This document shows positions 18,810-27,743 of a stretch of 64,000 nt of DNA, one piece after another. A program made the position numbers and the translations under genes. The notes below the pieces were generated by a model that worked only from the letters and a program-made list of their open reading frames with translations, searched no databases and was not told the DNA's origin. Source of the stretch: Microbacterium sp. (GTDB lineage: Bacteria > Actinomycetota > Actinomycetes > Actinomycetales > Microbacteriaceae); NCBI GenBank assembly GCA_013823625.1, contig PNMM01000001.1:682001-746000 (forward strand). The letters run 5' to 3'. Every line of letters begins with the position of its first letter. Position 1 is the stretch's first letter.

Positions 18810-19243
18810 TACGATTCGCGCTTGTGGGCGAGTTCGTCGAGCCAGCCCTGCTCTTTCTGGATGAACTCGTTGTCGGCGAAGTCGGCGAAGTCGCTCTCAT
18901 CGGTCAGCCGGCGTACCTCGAGCTTCGCTCCCGGGCCCAGGGGGCAGCGGCGAGCCCACTCGATCGCCTCATCTTTGTTGGCTACTTCAATCGTCCAGAA
19001 TCCGTTGAAGAGCTCATGCACTTCACCGTATGGACCGTCGGTGACGAGAGCAGGGCTCGTCGAAAAGTCGACGACGAATCCTTCGACGGGGTCGCTCAAG
19101 CCGCCGCCGCCGACCATGACGCCTGCCTCCATCATCGACTCGTTGAAGGCGCCCATGGCATTGATGATCTCCTCCATGTCGAGGTCTTTGCTGGCTTCTA
19201 GTGCCGCGGCGCTCGACCGCATGATGAGCATGTACTGAGGCAT
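18809..19243 (-). CDS. YCII/DGPF-domain protein, ECF42 partner
   Basis: This 144-residue protein starts at ATG 19243 with AAGGAAG upstream. The opening MPQYMLIMR and the later [20 protein letters not shown] segment are typical of the DGPF/PhnB-like YCII family. These small proteins form dimers with an unassigned, possibly enzymatic, pocket. The gene overlaps the sigma factor by one base, the standard ECF42 arrangement. Upstream-in-frame codons to 19390 lack a ribosome site and family similarity. Confidence 0.87.
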   Translation of the reverse strand: MPQYMLIMRSSAAALEASKDLDMEEIINAMGAFNESMMEAGVMVGGGGLSDPVEGFVVDFSTSPALVTDGPYGEVHELFNGFWTIEVANKDEAIEWARRCPLGPGAKLEVRRLTDESDFADFADNEFIQKEQGWLDELAHKRES

Positions 19244-19434
19244 GACTACTTCCTTCCGTTGGCGGGCCGCGTAGTACGACCCTCTCACTATTGCGTCGAA
19301 CAGGCGCGGCGGAAATCGACACGGGGCAAAGAAATTGGTGACAGCGTGCATCCGTCTCCCAATAGCCATCGCCGCTGCCGCTCGCGGCACCGCGCGTCAT
19401 CCCGATACGGCAATACCCTGCGCAATGAACCGCG

Positions 19435-19440
19435 TACCCT
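19435..19440 (+). promoter_or_regulatory. -10 box of rlmN, leaderless
   Basis: TACCCT lies 7 nt before ATG 19448. A GGAGGG follows but is only 1 nt from the ATG, too close to act as a ribosome-binding site. Confidence 0.5.
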
Positions 19441-19447
19441 GGAGGGC

Positions 19448-20689
19448 ATGGCAGGCGAACGCGGCATCCGCAACAACGGCACGGCCGCGACTCCGAAATC
19501 GACGACGGATGCCCGCCCGCAGGTTCGCCCGACCACCGAGGGTTGGCAGCAAAAGATGGGGCCCGACGGCCGCCCCGTGCTGCAATTCGCCGAGCCTAAG
19601 CGGGGCAAACCTCCCGTGCACCTCGCCGATCTGACGCCTGAACAGCGCACGGCGCGCGTCATCGAACTCGGCTTGCCCGGTTTTCGCGCCAAGCAACTGA
19701 GCACTCACTACTTCACGCACTACACGACCGACCCTGCAGCCATGACTGATCTGCCCGCGGGTGTGCGCGATGAACTTGTCGCCGGCATGCTTCCGCCACT
19801 CTTGACCGAGGTGCGTCGCTTGCGCACCGACAAGGGCGACACGATCAAGTTTCTCTGGAAGCTGCACGACGGCGCCCTCGTCGAGAGCGTGCTCATGCGT
19901 TACTCCGGGCGAATCACCCTGTGCGTGAGTTCGCAGGCGGGGTGCGGCATGAACTGCCCATTCTGCGCCACGGGCCAAGCGGGGCTCACGCGCAACATGT
20001 CGAGCGCGGAAATCGTCGACCAGATCGTGCAGGCCAATGCGGCCATCGCCGCGGGCGAGCTGGGTGGCAAGAAGCGCGGCGAGACCACGCCCGAGCGCGT
20101 CAGCAACATTGTCTTCATGGGAATGGGCGAGCCGCTCGCCAACTACAACCGCGTGATGGATGCTCTGCGCACGATGGTCGAGCCGCAGCCGAACGGCCTC
20201 GGCATGAGCGCTCGGCACATCACGGTGTCGACGGTCGGGCTCGTGCCGGCCATCCTGAAGCTCGCCGACGAGAAGATTCCGGTGACGTTCGCGCTCAGTC
20301 TGCACGCGCCCGATGACCAATTGCGCGACGAACTGATTCCCGTCAACTCGCGCTGGAAGGTCGATGAGGCCCTCGATGCCGCGCGCGCTTACTTCGACGC
20401 CACTGGTCGGCGCGTCTCGATCGAGTACGCCCTCATCAAAGACATGAACGACCACGCCTGGCGTGCCGACCTGCTCGCGCAGAAGCTCAACGAGCGCGGG
20501 CGTGGCTGGGTGCACGTCAACCCGATCCCGCTGAATCCGACGCCCGGCTCGATCTGGACGAGTTCAGAACCCGCGGTCATGCGTGAGTTCGTGCGTCGCC
20601 TCGAAGACTCGGGAATTCCGACGACACTGCGCGACACCCGCGGCAAAGAAATCGACGGGGCCTGCGGGCAGCTCGCTGCCGCCGATTAG
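19448..20689 (+). CDS. rlmN: 23S rRNA (adenine2503-C2)-methyltransferase RlmN
   Basis: The enzyme has 413 residues from ATG 19448. The radical-SAM cluster CxxxCxxC is Cys166, Cys170 and Cys173 (CGMNCPFC). The [12 protein letters not shown] motif near residue 222 and the C-terminal [15 protein letters not shown], containing a catalytic Cys, match RlmN/Cfr. It methylates A2503 of 23S rRNA and A37 of some tRNAs. The N-terminal ~45 residues are a low-complexity actinobacterial extension. Candidate starts further upstream are not supported by a promoter or ribosome site. Confidence 0.94.
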   Translation: MAGERGIRNNGTAATPKSTTDARPQVRPTTEGWQQKMGPDGRPVLQFAEPKRGKPPVHLADLTPEQRTARVIELGLPGFRAKQLSTHYFTHYTTDPAAMTDLPAGVRDELVAGMLPPLLTEVRRLRTDKGDTIKFLWKLHDGALVESVLMRYSGRITLCVSSQAGCGMNCPFCATGQAGLTRNMSSAEIVDQIVQANAAIAAGELGGKKRGETTPERVSNIVFMGMGEPLANYNRVMDALRTMVEPQPNGLGMSARHITVSTVGLVPAILKLADEKIPVTFALSLHAPDDQLRDELIPVNSRWKVDEALDAARAYFDATGRRVSIEYALIKDMNDHAWRADLLAQKLNERGRGWVHVNPIPLNPTPGSIWTSSEPAVMREFVRRLEDSGIPTTLRDTRGKEIDGACGQLAAAD

Positions 20690-20715
20690 CGACGCCGAAC
20701 ATCCCTCGGGTCCGC

Positions 20716-20721
20716 CATACT
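20716..20721 (+). promoter_or_regulatory. Possible -10 box of the flotillin-like gene
   Basis: CATACT lies 6 nt before ATG 20728. It misses the first T of TANNNT but keeps the spacing seen at neighbouring leaderless genes. Confidence 0.35.
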
Positions 20722-20727
20722 GAGCGT

Positions 20728-22284
20728 ATGTTCCTCGATCAGATCAACGAGTTCTTCACGCAAGTTGTCGGCATCAGCGTCGCGGTCGTTTTTGCGATCA
20801 TCATCATCATCGTGCTGTTGCGCGGCATCAAGGTGGCGAAGCCTGATGAGGCGATCATTGTCACCTCGCGCCAGCGCACGCCGAAGGAGCGCGCGCAGAA
20901 CGCCGAGATGGAGAACGTCGGGCAGCGCGTGGTGTTTGGCTCGCGCGTCTTCGTTAAGCCGATCGTCGAGGCCTACTTCAAGCTCAGCCTGCGCTCGCGC
21001 CAACTCAACGTGCAAGCCACGGCGCAGACGCGTGACGCCATCACGATTCGTGTCAACGCCGTTGCCGTCGTCAAGGTTGGTGGTTCTGAGGCCATGGTGC
21101 GCGCTGCTGCTCAACGCTTCTTGAACCAGCAAGACCAGATCGAGTCGTCGACCGAAGAGGTGCTGAGCGGTTCGGTGCGCTCGATCGTCGGCCAGCTGAC
21201 CGTGACCGAGATCATCACCAACCGCTCGGCGCTCCAGGAGCAAGTGCTCGAGGCCGTGCGCGAAGCCCTCGACATCCAGGGTCTGCAAATCGACACCCTG
21301 CAGATCAAGGAAATCGACGACGACAACAACTACATTCGCGACCTCGGTCGTGCCGAAGCGGCCCGCGTGAAGCAGGTCGCCGAGATCGCCGAGGCTCAGG
21401 CTCAGCAGGCGTCGGAAGAAGCGCGCATCGCGGCCGCCCAGAAGATCGCCGAGAGCCAGCGCGCGCTTGACCTGCGCAACGCCGAGATTCAGAAAGAGAC
21501 CGACAAGGCTCGGGCCGAAGCGGCCGCGGCGGCTCCGCTCGCCGAGGCCATCGCGCAGCAAGAGGTCGTGAGCCAGCAAGAGCTCACCGCCCAGAAGCGC
21601 GTGGGTCTGCGCAAGCAAGAGCTCGACGCTGAGGTGCGTGCCGTCGCTGATGCACAGGCCTACGCGATTGAGAAAGAGGCCAATGCGGCCGCTCTCGCCT
21701 CGGTCGCCGGTGCCAACGCCGAGCGTGATTCGCGCAAGGCTGCTGCGGAAGCCATCGAGGCCGAAGGTCTTGCCGAGCGCAACCGCCGCAAGAGTGCCGC
21801 CGAAGCCGTTGAGGCCGAAGGTGTCGCCGAACGTGCTCGACGCATCGCAGCTGCCGAGGCCCTTGCGGCTGAGGGTGAAGCCGAAGCCTCCGCCATCCGC
21901 TCGAAGGGTACGGCCGAGGCCGACTCGACCCGCGCGCAGGCTGAAGCGCTCGCCGAGCGCGCCGAGGCTCTGCTCAAGCAGCGCATCATCGACCAGTTGC
22001 CCGAGATTGTTCGTGCCGCTGCCGAACCGCTCGGAGCGATTCAGAACATGACGGTCATCTCGAGTGATGGCAGCGGTACGAACCAGCTGGGCGAGAACGT
22101 CGCCGGGCAGCTCGCCACGTCGACCAAGATCATCAAAGACCTCGTGGGCATCGACATCGGTGAGCTCATCAACGGCAAGGTTGTCGGCGAAGCAACCGGC
22201 GCCGCCGTCGCCAAGGGCGCTGCGAGCTCGACGGGCCGTGGCGGGCGCCGCGCGGCCGACGCTCCGAGCCCTCAGGATTCGTGA
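20728..22284 (+). CDS. Flotillin-like SPFH-domain protein
   Basis: The protein has 518 residues. One N-terminal membrane segment (about 10-33, AVVFAIIIIIVLLRGI) anchors an SPFH/band-7 domain (about 35-215). A long Ala/Glu-rich coiled coil follows (about 215-420), then a tail with QLPEIVRAAAEPL, as in flotillins. Such proteins oligomerise at membrane microdomains. The coiled coil contains a near-perfect 18-residue tandem repeat. The gene appears monocistronic, between rlmN and gap. No NfeD partner gene is adjacent. Confidence 0.88.
   Translation: MFLDQINEFFTQVVGISVAVVFAIIIIIVLLRGIKVAKPDEAIIVTSRQRTPKERAQNAEMENVGQRVVFGSRVFVKPIVEAYFKLSLRSRQLNVQATAQTRDAITIRVNAVAVVKVGGSEAMVRAAAQRFLNQQDQIESSTEEVLSGSVRSIVGQLTVTEIITNRSALQEQVLEAVREALDIQGLQIDTLQIKEIDDDNNYIRDLGRAEAARVKQVAEIAEAQAQQASEEARIAAAQKIAESQRALDLRNAEIQKETDKARAEAAAAAPLAEAIAQQEVVSQQELTAQKRVGLRKQELDAEVRAVADAQAYAIEKEANAAALASVAGANAERDSRKAAAEAIEAEGLAERNRRKSAAEAVEAEGVAERARRIAAAEALAAEGEAEASAIRSKGTAEADSTRAQAEALAERAEALLKQRIIDQLPEIVRAAAEPLGAIQNMTVISSDGSGTNQLGENVAGQLATSTKIIKDLVGIDIGELINGKVVGEATGAAVAKGAASSTGRGGRRAADAPSPQDS
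21736..21897 (+). repeat. Three 54-bp tandem units within the flotillin coiled coil
   Basis: Residues 337-354 and 355-372 differ at few positions (K-A/S-AAEA-I/V-EAEG-L/V-AER-x-RR). A third, more diverged unit (IAAAEALAAEG...) follows to about 390. The period of 18 residues equals five helical turns. Confidence 0.7.
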
Positions 22285-22353
22285 TCGTCAAGAACGGCGA
22301 TTTTTGACACGACTCCGACCCTCGTGAGGCAGCTGCCCTCCGATCGCGCTCGG

Positions 22354-22359
22354 TAGCGT
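22354..22359 (+). promoter_or_regulatory. -10 box of gap, leaderless
   Basis: TAGCGT lies 6 nt before ATG 22366, with no ribosome-binding site between them. Confidence 0.5.
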
Positions 22360-22365
22360 TGACGC

Positions 22366-23820
22366 ATGACTGACGCCGTTGTAGCCCAGCGAGAAGCGTG
22401 GAAAGCGCGTGAGACGCTCGCCGAGCAGTTGATCCCGTTGATCGGTCGGCTGTACCGCGAGCACGGAGTGATTACCTCGATTCACGGTCGTCGCCTGATC
22501 AACCAATCACCCATCGGCGTGATCAAGGCGCACCGCTATGCGCACCACGTCACCGGTTCGATGCTCCCGCTCGAGCAAACCAAACTGGTGTTGGATGCTC
22601 TGCTCACCCTCGACCCGGGCCCGGCATCGCTCGACATCGCCCGGTTGCTCGGCGACTTTGGCCAGCACGGAGCAGGCCTCGAGCTCACCGACTACCTGAG
22701 CAGCGTGCTCGAGCCCATGAATCGCGCTGACCCCGCGGGCACCGACGTCGTGCTGTACGGCTTTGGGCGCATCGGACGACTTCTCGCGCGCATCCTGATC
22801 GCTCATGCCGGAAACGGGGCGGGGCTGCACTTGCGCGCGATCGTCGTGCGCCGGGGAGGCGAGAATGACCTGGTGAAGCGCGCAAGCTTGCTGCGCCGCG
22901 ACTCGGTACACGGCCCGTTTGAGGGCACGATTAGCGTCGACGCCGAGGCCAACACGATCCTCGCTAACGGAACGTTGATTCAGGTCATCTACGCGGATGA
23001 CCCGGCGGCCATTGACTACACCGCGTACGGGATCGACAACGCGATCGTCGTCGACAACACCGGGCGCTGGCGAGACGAAGAAGGCCTCTCACAGCACCTG
23101 CGGTCGACCGGCGTGGCTCGCGTTCTGCTGACGGCGCCCGGCAAGGGTGCGTTGCCGAACGTGGTTCACGGCATCAATCACGCCACCATCGGCACCGAGC
23201 ACCGCATCGTGACGGCAGCGTCGTGCACCACCAACGCGATCACGCCCGTGCTCAAGGTGCTGCACGATGAGTACGGCATCGTTCACGGACACGTTGAGAC
23301 CGTGCACTCGTTCACGAACGACCAGAACCTGATTGACAACTTTCATAACGGCGATCGTCGCGGCCGTTCTGCCGCACTCAACATGGTCATCACCGAAACC
23401 GGCGCAGCCAAAGCCGTTGCCAAGGCCCTGCCCGCGCTCGACGGCAAGCTCACCGGCAACGCAATTCGAGTACCGACCCCCAATGTCTCGATGGCGATCT
23501 TGAATGTGCGGCTTGAACGAGCGACCACACGTGACGAGGTCAACAAGTTCTTGCGTGAGACATCGCTGCACTCGACCTTGCGCCAGCAGATCGACTACAT
23601 CGAGTCGCCCGAAGTGGTCTCGACCGACTTCATCGGTTCGCATCGAGCGGGCATCGTCGACGGTCTCGCGACCATTTGTTCGGGCGACTCGGTCATCGTG
23701 TACGTCTGGTACGACAACGAGTATGGCTACAGTTCGCAGGTCGTGCGCGTTCTCGAGACGATGGCCGGTAGTCACCCGGCTGTACTGCCTGAGCGCGTGA
23801 GCGCCGGGAGTCGCCCCTAG
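22366..23820 (+). CDS. gap: Glyceraldehyde-3-phosphate dehydrogenase, long (GapB-like) form
   Basis: The enzyme has 484 residues, about 150 more than glycolytic GapA. The first ~120 residues form an extra helical domain. The Rossmann motif YGFGRIGRLLARIL starts near 127, and the active site ASCTTNAITPVLK near residue 284 carries the nucleophilic Cys. WYDNEYGYSSQVVRV is at the C-terminus. The size matches the second GAPDH of Corynebacterium (GapB), used mainly in gluconeogenesis. It is not next to pgk or tpi. Its TAG and the convergent stop share CTAG. Confidence 0.92.
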   Translation: MTDAVVAQREAWKARETLAEQLIPLIGRLYREHGVITSIHGRRLINQSPIGVIKAHRYAHHVTGSMLPLEQTKLVLDALLTLDPGPASLDIARLLGDFGQHGAGLELTDYLSSVLEPMNRADPAGTDVVLYGFGRIGRLLARILIAHAGNGAGLHLRAIVVRRGGENDLVKRASLLRRDSVHGPFEGTISVDAEANTILANGTLIQVIYADDPAAIDYTAYGIDNAIVVDNTGRWRDEEGLSQHLRSTGVARVLLTAPGKGALPNVVHGINHATIGTEHRIVTAASCTTNAITPVLKVLHDEYGIVHGHVETVHSFTNDQNLIDNFHNGDRRGRSAALNMVITETGAAKAVAKALPALDGKLTGNAIRVPTPNVSMAILNVRLERATTRDEVNKFLRETSLHSTLRQQIDYIESPEVVSTDFIGSHRAGIVDGLATICSGDSVIVYVWYDNEYGYSSQVVRVLETMAGSHPAVLPERVSAGSRP

Positions 23821-24980
23821 CGAAACGCGGGTATTCCCGTGATGTGGTTGCCCAGAATCAGGGTGTGCACATCGTCGGTGCCCTCGTAGGTGCGCACCGA
23901 CTCGAGGTTGTTGGCGTGCCGCAACGGTGAGTGCTCGAGCGTGATGCCGTTGCCTCCGAGCATGGCGCGAGCTTCGCGGGCGATCGCGATCGCTTCGCGG
24001 GCGTTGTTGAGCTTGCCCACAGAGATCTGGTGCGGCTGCAACTGCCCCGCGTCTTTCAGCCGGCCCAGCTGAAGGGCAAGCAAGAACCCCTTGTCGATTT
24101 CGAGCGCCATGTCGACGAGCTTCTGTTGCGTCAACTGGTACGCCGCGACGGGCTTGTCGAACACCTCGCGGCCCTGCACATAGGCCAGTGCCACTTGATA
24201 GCTGTCAAGCGCCGCACCCATGACGCCCCAGACGATGCCGTAGCGGGCTTGATTGAGGCACGTGAACGGGCCGCGCAGGCCCTCCGCACCGGGCAACTGC
24301 GCACTCGCGGGCACGCGCACCTCGTCGAGCACAATGTCGCACTGAATCGAGGCACGCATCGAGAGCTTCTGCCCGATGGGCGTGGCGGTGAAGCCAGGGG
24401 ACGTGGTCGGAACAATGAAGCCCCGGATGCCCTGCTCGGTCTGCGCCCAGATGACGGCGATGTCGGCGATTGACGCGAGGCCGATCCAGCGCTTCGACCC
24501 CGTGATGACCCAGTCGTCGCCGTCGCGGCGCGCGAAGGTCTGCATCGAGGCCGGGTCGCTGCCTGCGTTGGGTTCGGTGAGGCCAAAGCATCCGATCGCC
24601 TCGCCCGCCGCCATGCGCGGCAGCCATTCTTGTTTCTGGTCTTCAGAACCGAACGTGTGAATCGCCGTCATCGCGAGCGAGCCCTGCACCGAGACGAACG
24701 TGCGCAGCCCGGAGTCGCCCGCTTCGAGCTCGGCGGCGGCGAGCCCATACTCGACTGCCGAGCGGCCCGCGCAGCCGTAGCCCTGCAAGTGCATGCCCAG
24801 CAAGCCCAGCGCGCCCATGGGCTTGATGATCTCGGTCGGAAAGACCCCGGCGTCGTACCACTCGGCGATGTGAGGCCGCAGCTCGGCATCCACGAACGCA
24901 CGCACTCGATCTCGCGTGGCGCGTTCGTCGTCACTCAGCAGAGCATCGAATCCGATGAGGTCGAGCGGTGAGTCGGTCAT
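23817..24980 (-). CDS. Acyl-CoA dehydrogenase, glutaryl-CoA dehydrogenase-like
   Basis: The protein has 387 residues and a full acyl-CoA dehydrogenase fold. FAD-contact segments CFGLTEPNAGSD and GSKRWIGLASIADI are clear. The C-terminal RTYEGTDDVHTLILGNHITG carries the catalytic glutamate at the position used by glutaryl-CoA dehydrogenase and closely matches that subfamily. It would oxidise and decarboxylate glutaryl-CoA from lysine or tryptophan breakdown, passing electrons to ETF. The start ATG overlaps the TGA of the EI24 gene (ATGA). Confidence 0.88.
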   Translation of the reverse strand: MTDSPLDLIGFDALLSDDERATRDRVRAFVDAELRPHIAEWYDAGVFPTEIIKPMGALGLLGMHLQGYGCAGRSAVEYGLAAAELEAGDSGLRTFVSVQGSLAMTAIHTFGSEDQKQEWLPRMAAGEAIGCFGLTEPNAGSDPASMQTFARRDGDDWVITGSKRWIGLASIADIAVIWAQTEQGIRGFIVPTTSPGFTATPIGQKLSMRASIQCDIVLDEVRVPASAQLPGAEGLRGPFTCLNQARYGIVWGVMGAALDSYQVALAYVQGREVFDKPVAAYQLTQQKLVDMALEIDKGFLLALQLGRLKDAGQLQPHQISVGKLNNAREAIAIAREARAMLGGNGITLEHSPLRHANNLESVRTYEGTDDVHTLILGNHITGIPAFR

Positions 24981-25816
24981 GGTGTCTTCTCTACACCAGT
25001 TTCGGCGCCCGTCGCCGCAGCGCGTTCGAGCACCGAGCGAGCGAGGTGCGTGGCCCCGACGACCGCCGACGGCATGACGGCGATCGCTCCGCCCGGAATG
25101 AAGAAGAACAGCTGGGTGGCGACGCCGAATCCGAGTTCTCGAGCGCGCGAGCCCCGCAACAGGCGAGCCCGATCAATCGCTGTGATGCCGCGCGCTTCAA
25201 ACGCGCGCGTCGTGAGCTCTCGGGCGATGAGGTGCCCCGCAAGCACAGGCCCGAGCACGGCAGCCGTGACCGAGCCGATGCCGGGGATCAGCCCGACGAT
25301 GCCGGTGATGGCGGCGAAGCCGATGGCGCGCAACACGAGGAGCAGGCCATCGCCGAATGATCGCCAGAACCGCACGGGCGACGGCGTGAACCCGCCCAGC
25401 TCGTTCTCGGCGGCGCGCCAAATGCGTTCGTAGAACGGATCCCCAATGAGCAGCGTGAGGGTCGTGAAGGTGTACATCGTGCCGATGATCGCCCCGGCGA
25501 CGATGACCAGTGCGAGCAGGGTGCGCAGCACGGTGCGGTCGCGCTCGGCCCACCCGTCGGCAAACGGGGTGATGGCGTTGGCCAGGGCCTCGACGTTGAG
25601 CCCGAGCCCGATGAGCACGGCAGCGATGAGCGCGCCAGCGATGACGGCGGGCACCATGCCGAGCGCCATGACTCCGGGCCGGCGGCGCCAGAACGTGAAG
25701 CCTCGCGGCACGAGGGCCGCGCCGGCCAGCACCTCGCGCACGAGGCGACGCAGGCGGCCGAGGGGCCGACGGCGAGCATCCCGAGCAGAGGGGAGTGCGG
25801 GAGGAACATCGGCCAT
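24977..25816 (-). CDS. EI24/CysZ-like membrane protein
   Basis: The protein has 279 residues from ATG 25816, which lies 7 nt from a TACAGT box (25824-25829). The EI24 domain spans most of it, with about four to six membrane segments and the conserved IGDPFYERIWRAAENELGG loop and RELTTRAFEARG near the end. CysZ of E. coli imports sulfate; most actinobacterial members are uncharacterised. It overlaps the acyl-CoA dehydrogenase by 4 nt. The reverse reading frame stays open far upstream across the aldehyde dehydrogenase gene, but that part is not coding. Confidence 0.83.
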   Translation of the reverse strand: MADVPPALPSARDARRRPLGRLRRLVREVLAGAALVPRGFTFWRRRPGVMALGMVPAVIAGALIAAVLIGLGLNVEALANAITPFADGWAERDRTVLRTLLALVIVAGAIIGTMYTFTTLTLLIGDPFYERIWRAAENELGGFTPSPVRFWRSFGDGLLLVLRAIGFAAITGIVGLIPGIGSVTAAVLGPVLAGHLIARELTTRAFEARGITAIDRARLLRGSRARELGFGVATQLFFFIPGGAIAVMPSAVVGATHLARSVLERAAATGAETGVEKTP

Positions 25817-25823
25817 GACCGCC

Positions 25824-25829
25824 ACTGTA
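25824..25829 (-). promoter_or_regulatory. -10 box of the EI24 gene, leaderless
   Basis: TACAGT on the minus strand is 7 nt before the ATG at 25816. Confidence 0.5.
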
Positions 25830-25915
25830 GACGGCTCGGCCAGGCCTTGTACGGCCTGGCGAAGAATGCGCCGGGAATCTCCATTACGGCGATGCGGTCG
25901 AACCCGTGCTGACTC

Positions 25916-25921
25916 TAGGCT
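25916..25921 (+). promoter_or_regulatory. -10 box of the aldehyde dehydrogenase gene
   Basis: TAGGCT predicts initiation near 25928 and a leader of about 60 nt ending in GAGGAG before ATG 25988. This gene is therefore leadered, unlike its neighbours. Confidence 0.4.
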
Positions 25922-25987
25922 GGGCTGGCGTGCGCGCTGTCGCGTGCGCACGGTCGCACCCGAACCGTCGAACCATCGAGGAGCCTC

Positions 25988-27358
25988 ATGAGCAAGTACG
26001 CAGTGACCAACCCCGCCACCGGTGAGACGCTGCGGTCGTACGCGACCGCGACGGATGCCGAGGTCGCCACCGCCGTCGATCACGCCTACGACGCCTACCG
26101 CGGCTGGTCGCGCACGTCGACCGTGGCCGAGCGTGCGGCACTCGTCGCGAAGGTCGCCGACCTGCACCGCGAGCGTCGTCAGCACCTCGCCGAGATCATC
26201 GTGCGCGAGATGGGCAAGCCCATCGGCGACGCACTGGGTGAGGTCGACTTCTCGGCCGACATCTACCAGTACTACGCCGACAACGGCCCCGAGCTGCTCA
26301 AGGACGAGCCGATCGCATTGGCCGAGGGTAGCGAGGGCTCGGCCTTCATTCGCAAGAGCGCCATGGGCGTTCTTCTCGGCATCATGCCGTGGAACTTCCC
26401 CTACTACCAGGTGGCCCGCTTCGCCGGCCCCAACCTGATTCTCGGCAACACGATTCTGCTGAAGCACGCGGCTCAGTGCCCCGAGTCGGCCGAGGCCATT
26501 CACCAGATCTTCGCCGACGCGGGCTTTCCGGTGGGGGCGTACACGAACCTCTACGCCACGACCGATCAGATCGCCACGATCATCGCCGACCCCCGCGTGC
26601 AGGGCGTCTCGCTCACCGGTTCTGAGCGGGCCGGTGCCGCGGTTGCCGAGCAGGCTGGGCGTCACCTCAAGAAGGTTGTGCTCGAGCTCGGTGGCAGTGA
26701 CCCATTCATTCTGCTGAGCACCGACGACCTCGACGCCACGGTCGAGATGGCCACCAACGCTCGCCTCGACAACAGTGGCCAGTCGTGCAACGGTGCCAAG
26801 CGTTTCATCGTCATCGACTCGCTGTACGACGCCTTCGTCGAGAAGTTCGTGGCGCAGATGTCGTCGACGCAGGCGACCGACCCCATGGTCGAGGGCGGCG
26901 CCTACGGCCCTCTGTCGTCGAGCGGTGCCGCCGAGGGCCTGGAAGACCAGGTCACGCGTGCGGTTTCGGGTGGCGCCACGGTGCTCACGGGTGGAACCCG
27001 TGAGGGCAACTTCTTCACCTCCACGGTGCTCGCGAACGTCAAGCCCGGCAACGATGCCTACTACGAAGAGTTCTTTGGCCCCGTGGCCCAGGTCTTCAAG
27101 GTTGCGAACGAGGCTGAGGCCGTGCAGTTGGCTAATGACACCCCGTTCGGTCTCGGCTCGTACCTGTTCACGACCGATACCGAGCAGGCGCACCGCGTTG
27201 CCGACCAGATCGAAGCCGGCATGGTGTACATCAACTGCGTGCTCGCCGACAGCCCTGAGCTGCCGTTCGGTGGCATCAAGCGGTCGGGCTCGGGTCGTGA
27301 GCTGGGCACGCTCGGCATTGACGAGTTCGTCAACAAGAAGATGATCCGCGTCGCCTAA
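25988..27358 (+). CDS. NAD(P)-dependent aldehyde dehydrogenase, succinate-semialdehyde type
   Basis: The enzyme has 456 residues. The general-base glutamate lies in LELGGSDPFILL near 237, the catalytic Cys267 in NSGQSCNGAKRFIV, and the cofactor loop LTGSERAG near 210. The sequence style (start TNPATGETL; GIMPWNFPYYQVARFAGPNL) matches succinate-semialdehyde dehydrogenases of the YneI/GabD1 group. It would oxidise succinate semialdehyde to succinate, but no GABA aminotransferase gene is nearby. GAGGAG precedes the ATG. Confidence 0.88.
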   Translation: MSKYAVTNPATGETLRSYATATDAEVATAVDHAYDAYRGWSRTSTVAERAALVAKVADLHRERRQHLAEIIVREMGKPIGDALGEVDFSADIYQYYADNGPELLKDEPIALAEGSEGSAFIRKSAMGVLLGIMPWNFPYYQVARFAGPNLILGNTILLKHAAQCPESAEAIHQIFADAGFPVGAYTNLYATTDQIATIIADPRVQGVSLTGSERAGAAVAEQAGRHLKKVVLELGGSDPFILLSTDDLDATVEMATNARLDNSGQSCNGAKRFIVIDSLYDAFVEKFVAQMSSTQATDPMVEGGAYGPLSSSGAAEGLEDQVTRAVSGGATVLTGGTREGNFFTSTVLANVKPGNDAYYEEFFGPVAQVFKVANEAEAVQLANDTPFGLGSYLFTTDTEQAHRVADQIEAGMVYINCVLADSPELPFGGIKRSGSGRELGTLGIDEFVNKKMIRVA

Positions 27359-27362
27359 CTTC

Positions 27363-27743
27363 ATGGCGACGACGGTTCTGCTGCGTAACGCGCCCGAGCA
27401 CGCTCTCGGCGCGTTCACGCCGAAACCGACCACCGTCACCCCCGGCCAGTCTGAAGGGTCTGTCGACCTGTGGACTGCGCCGGGGGAGACCGGTGGGCCC
27501 GTTGAGACGGGCATTTGGGAGGCCGACCCCGGCACGTTCACGGCGACCCGTGAGGGCTACCACGAGATGTGCTACCTCATCAGCGGTCGTGTGACTCTCA
27601 CAGAAGAAGGTGAACAGCCGCTCGAGCTGACGGCAGGCGACCTGTTCGTGACGCCCGCTGGCTGGCGCGGCACCTGGCAGGTGCACGAGAGCGTGCGCAA
27701 GGTCTTCGTCATCATCCCCACCGCGCCGGCTGCCGGCGCCTAG
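27363..27743 (+). CDS. Cupin (DUF861/EutQ-type) small protein
   Basis: This 126-residue protein has one cupin barrel: GIWEADPGTF, YHEMCYLISGRVTL, then DLFVTPAGWRGTWQVHESVRK. Proteins of this type often sit beside aldehyde-handling enzymes and have no agreed activity. It starts 4 nt after the aldehyde dehydrogenase stop and ends TAG overlapping the next gene's GTG (TAGTG), so the three are probably one operon. Confidence 0.83.
   Translation: MATTVLLRNAPEHALGAFTPKPTTVTPGQSEGSVDLWTAPGETGGPVETGIWEADPGTFTATREGYHEMCYLISGRVTLTEEGEQPLELTAGDLFVTPAGWRGTWQVHESVRKVFVIIPTAPAAGA

Noticed and set aside
25817-27541. Very long minus-strand open frame continuous with the EI24 gene, opposite the aldehyde dehydrogenase
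   Set aside because: It is antisense to a well-conserved enzyme, has the composition of a GC-rich shadow frame, and a clear leaderless start for EI24 exists at 25816.
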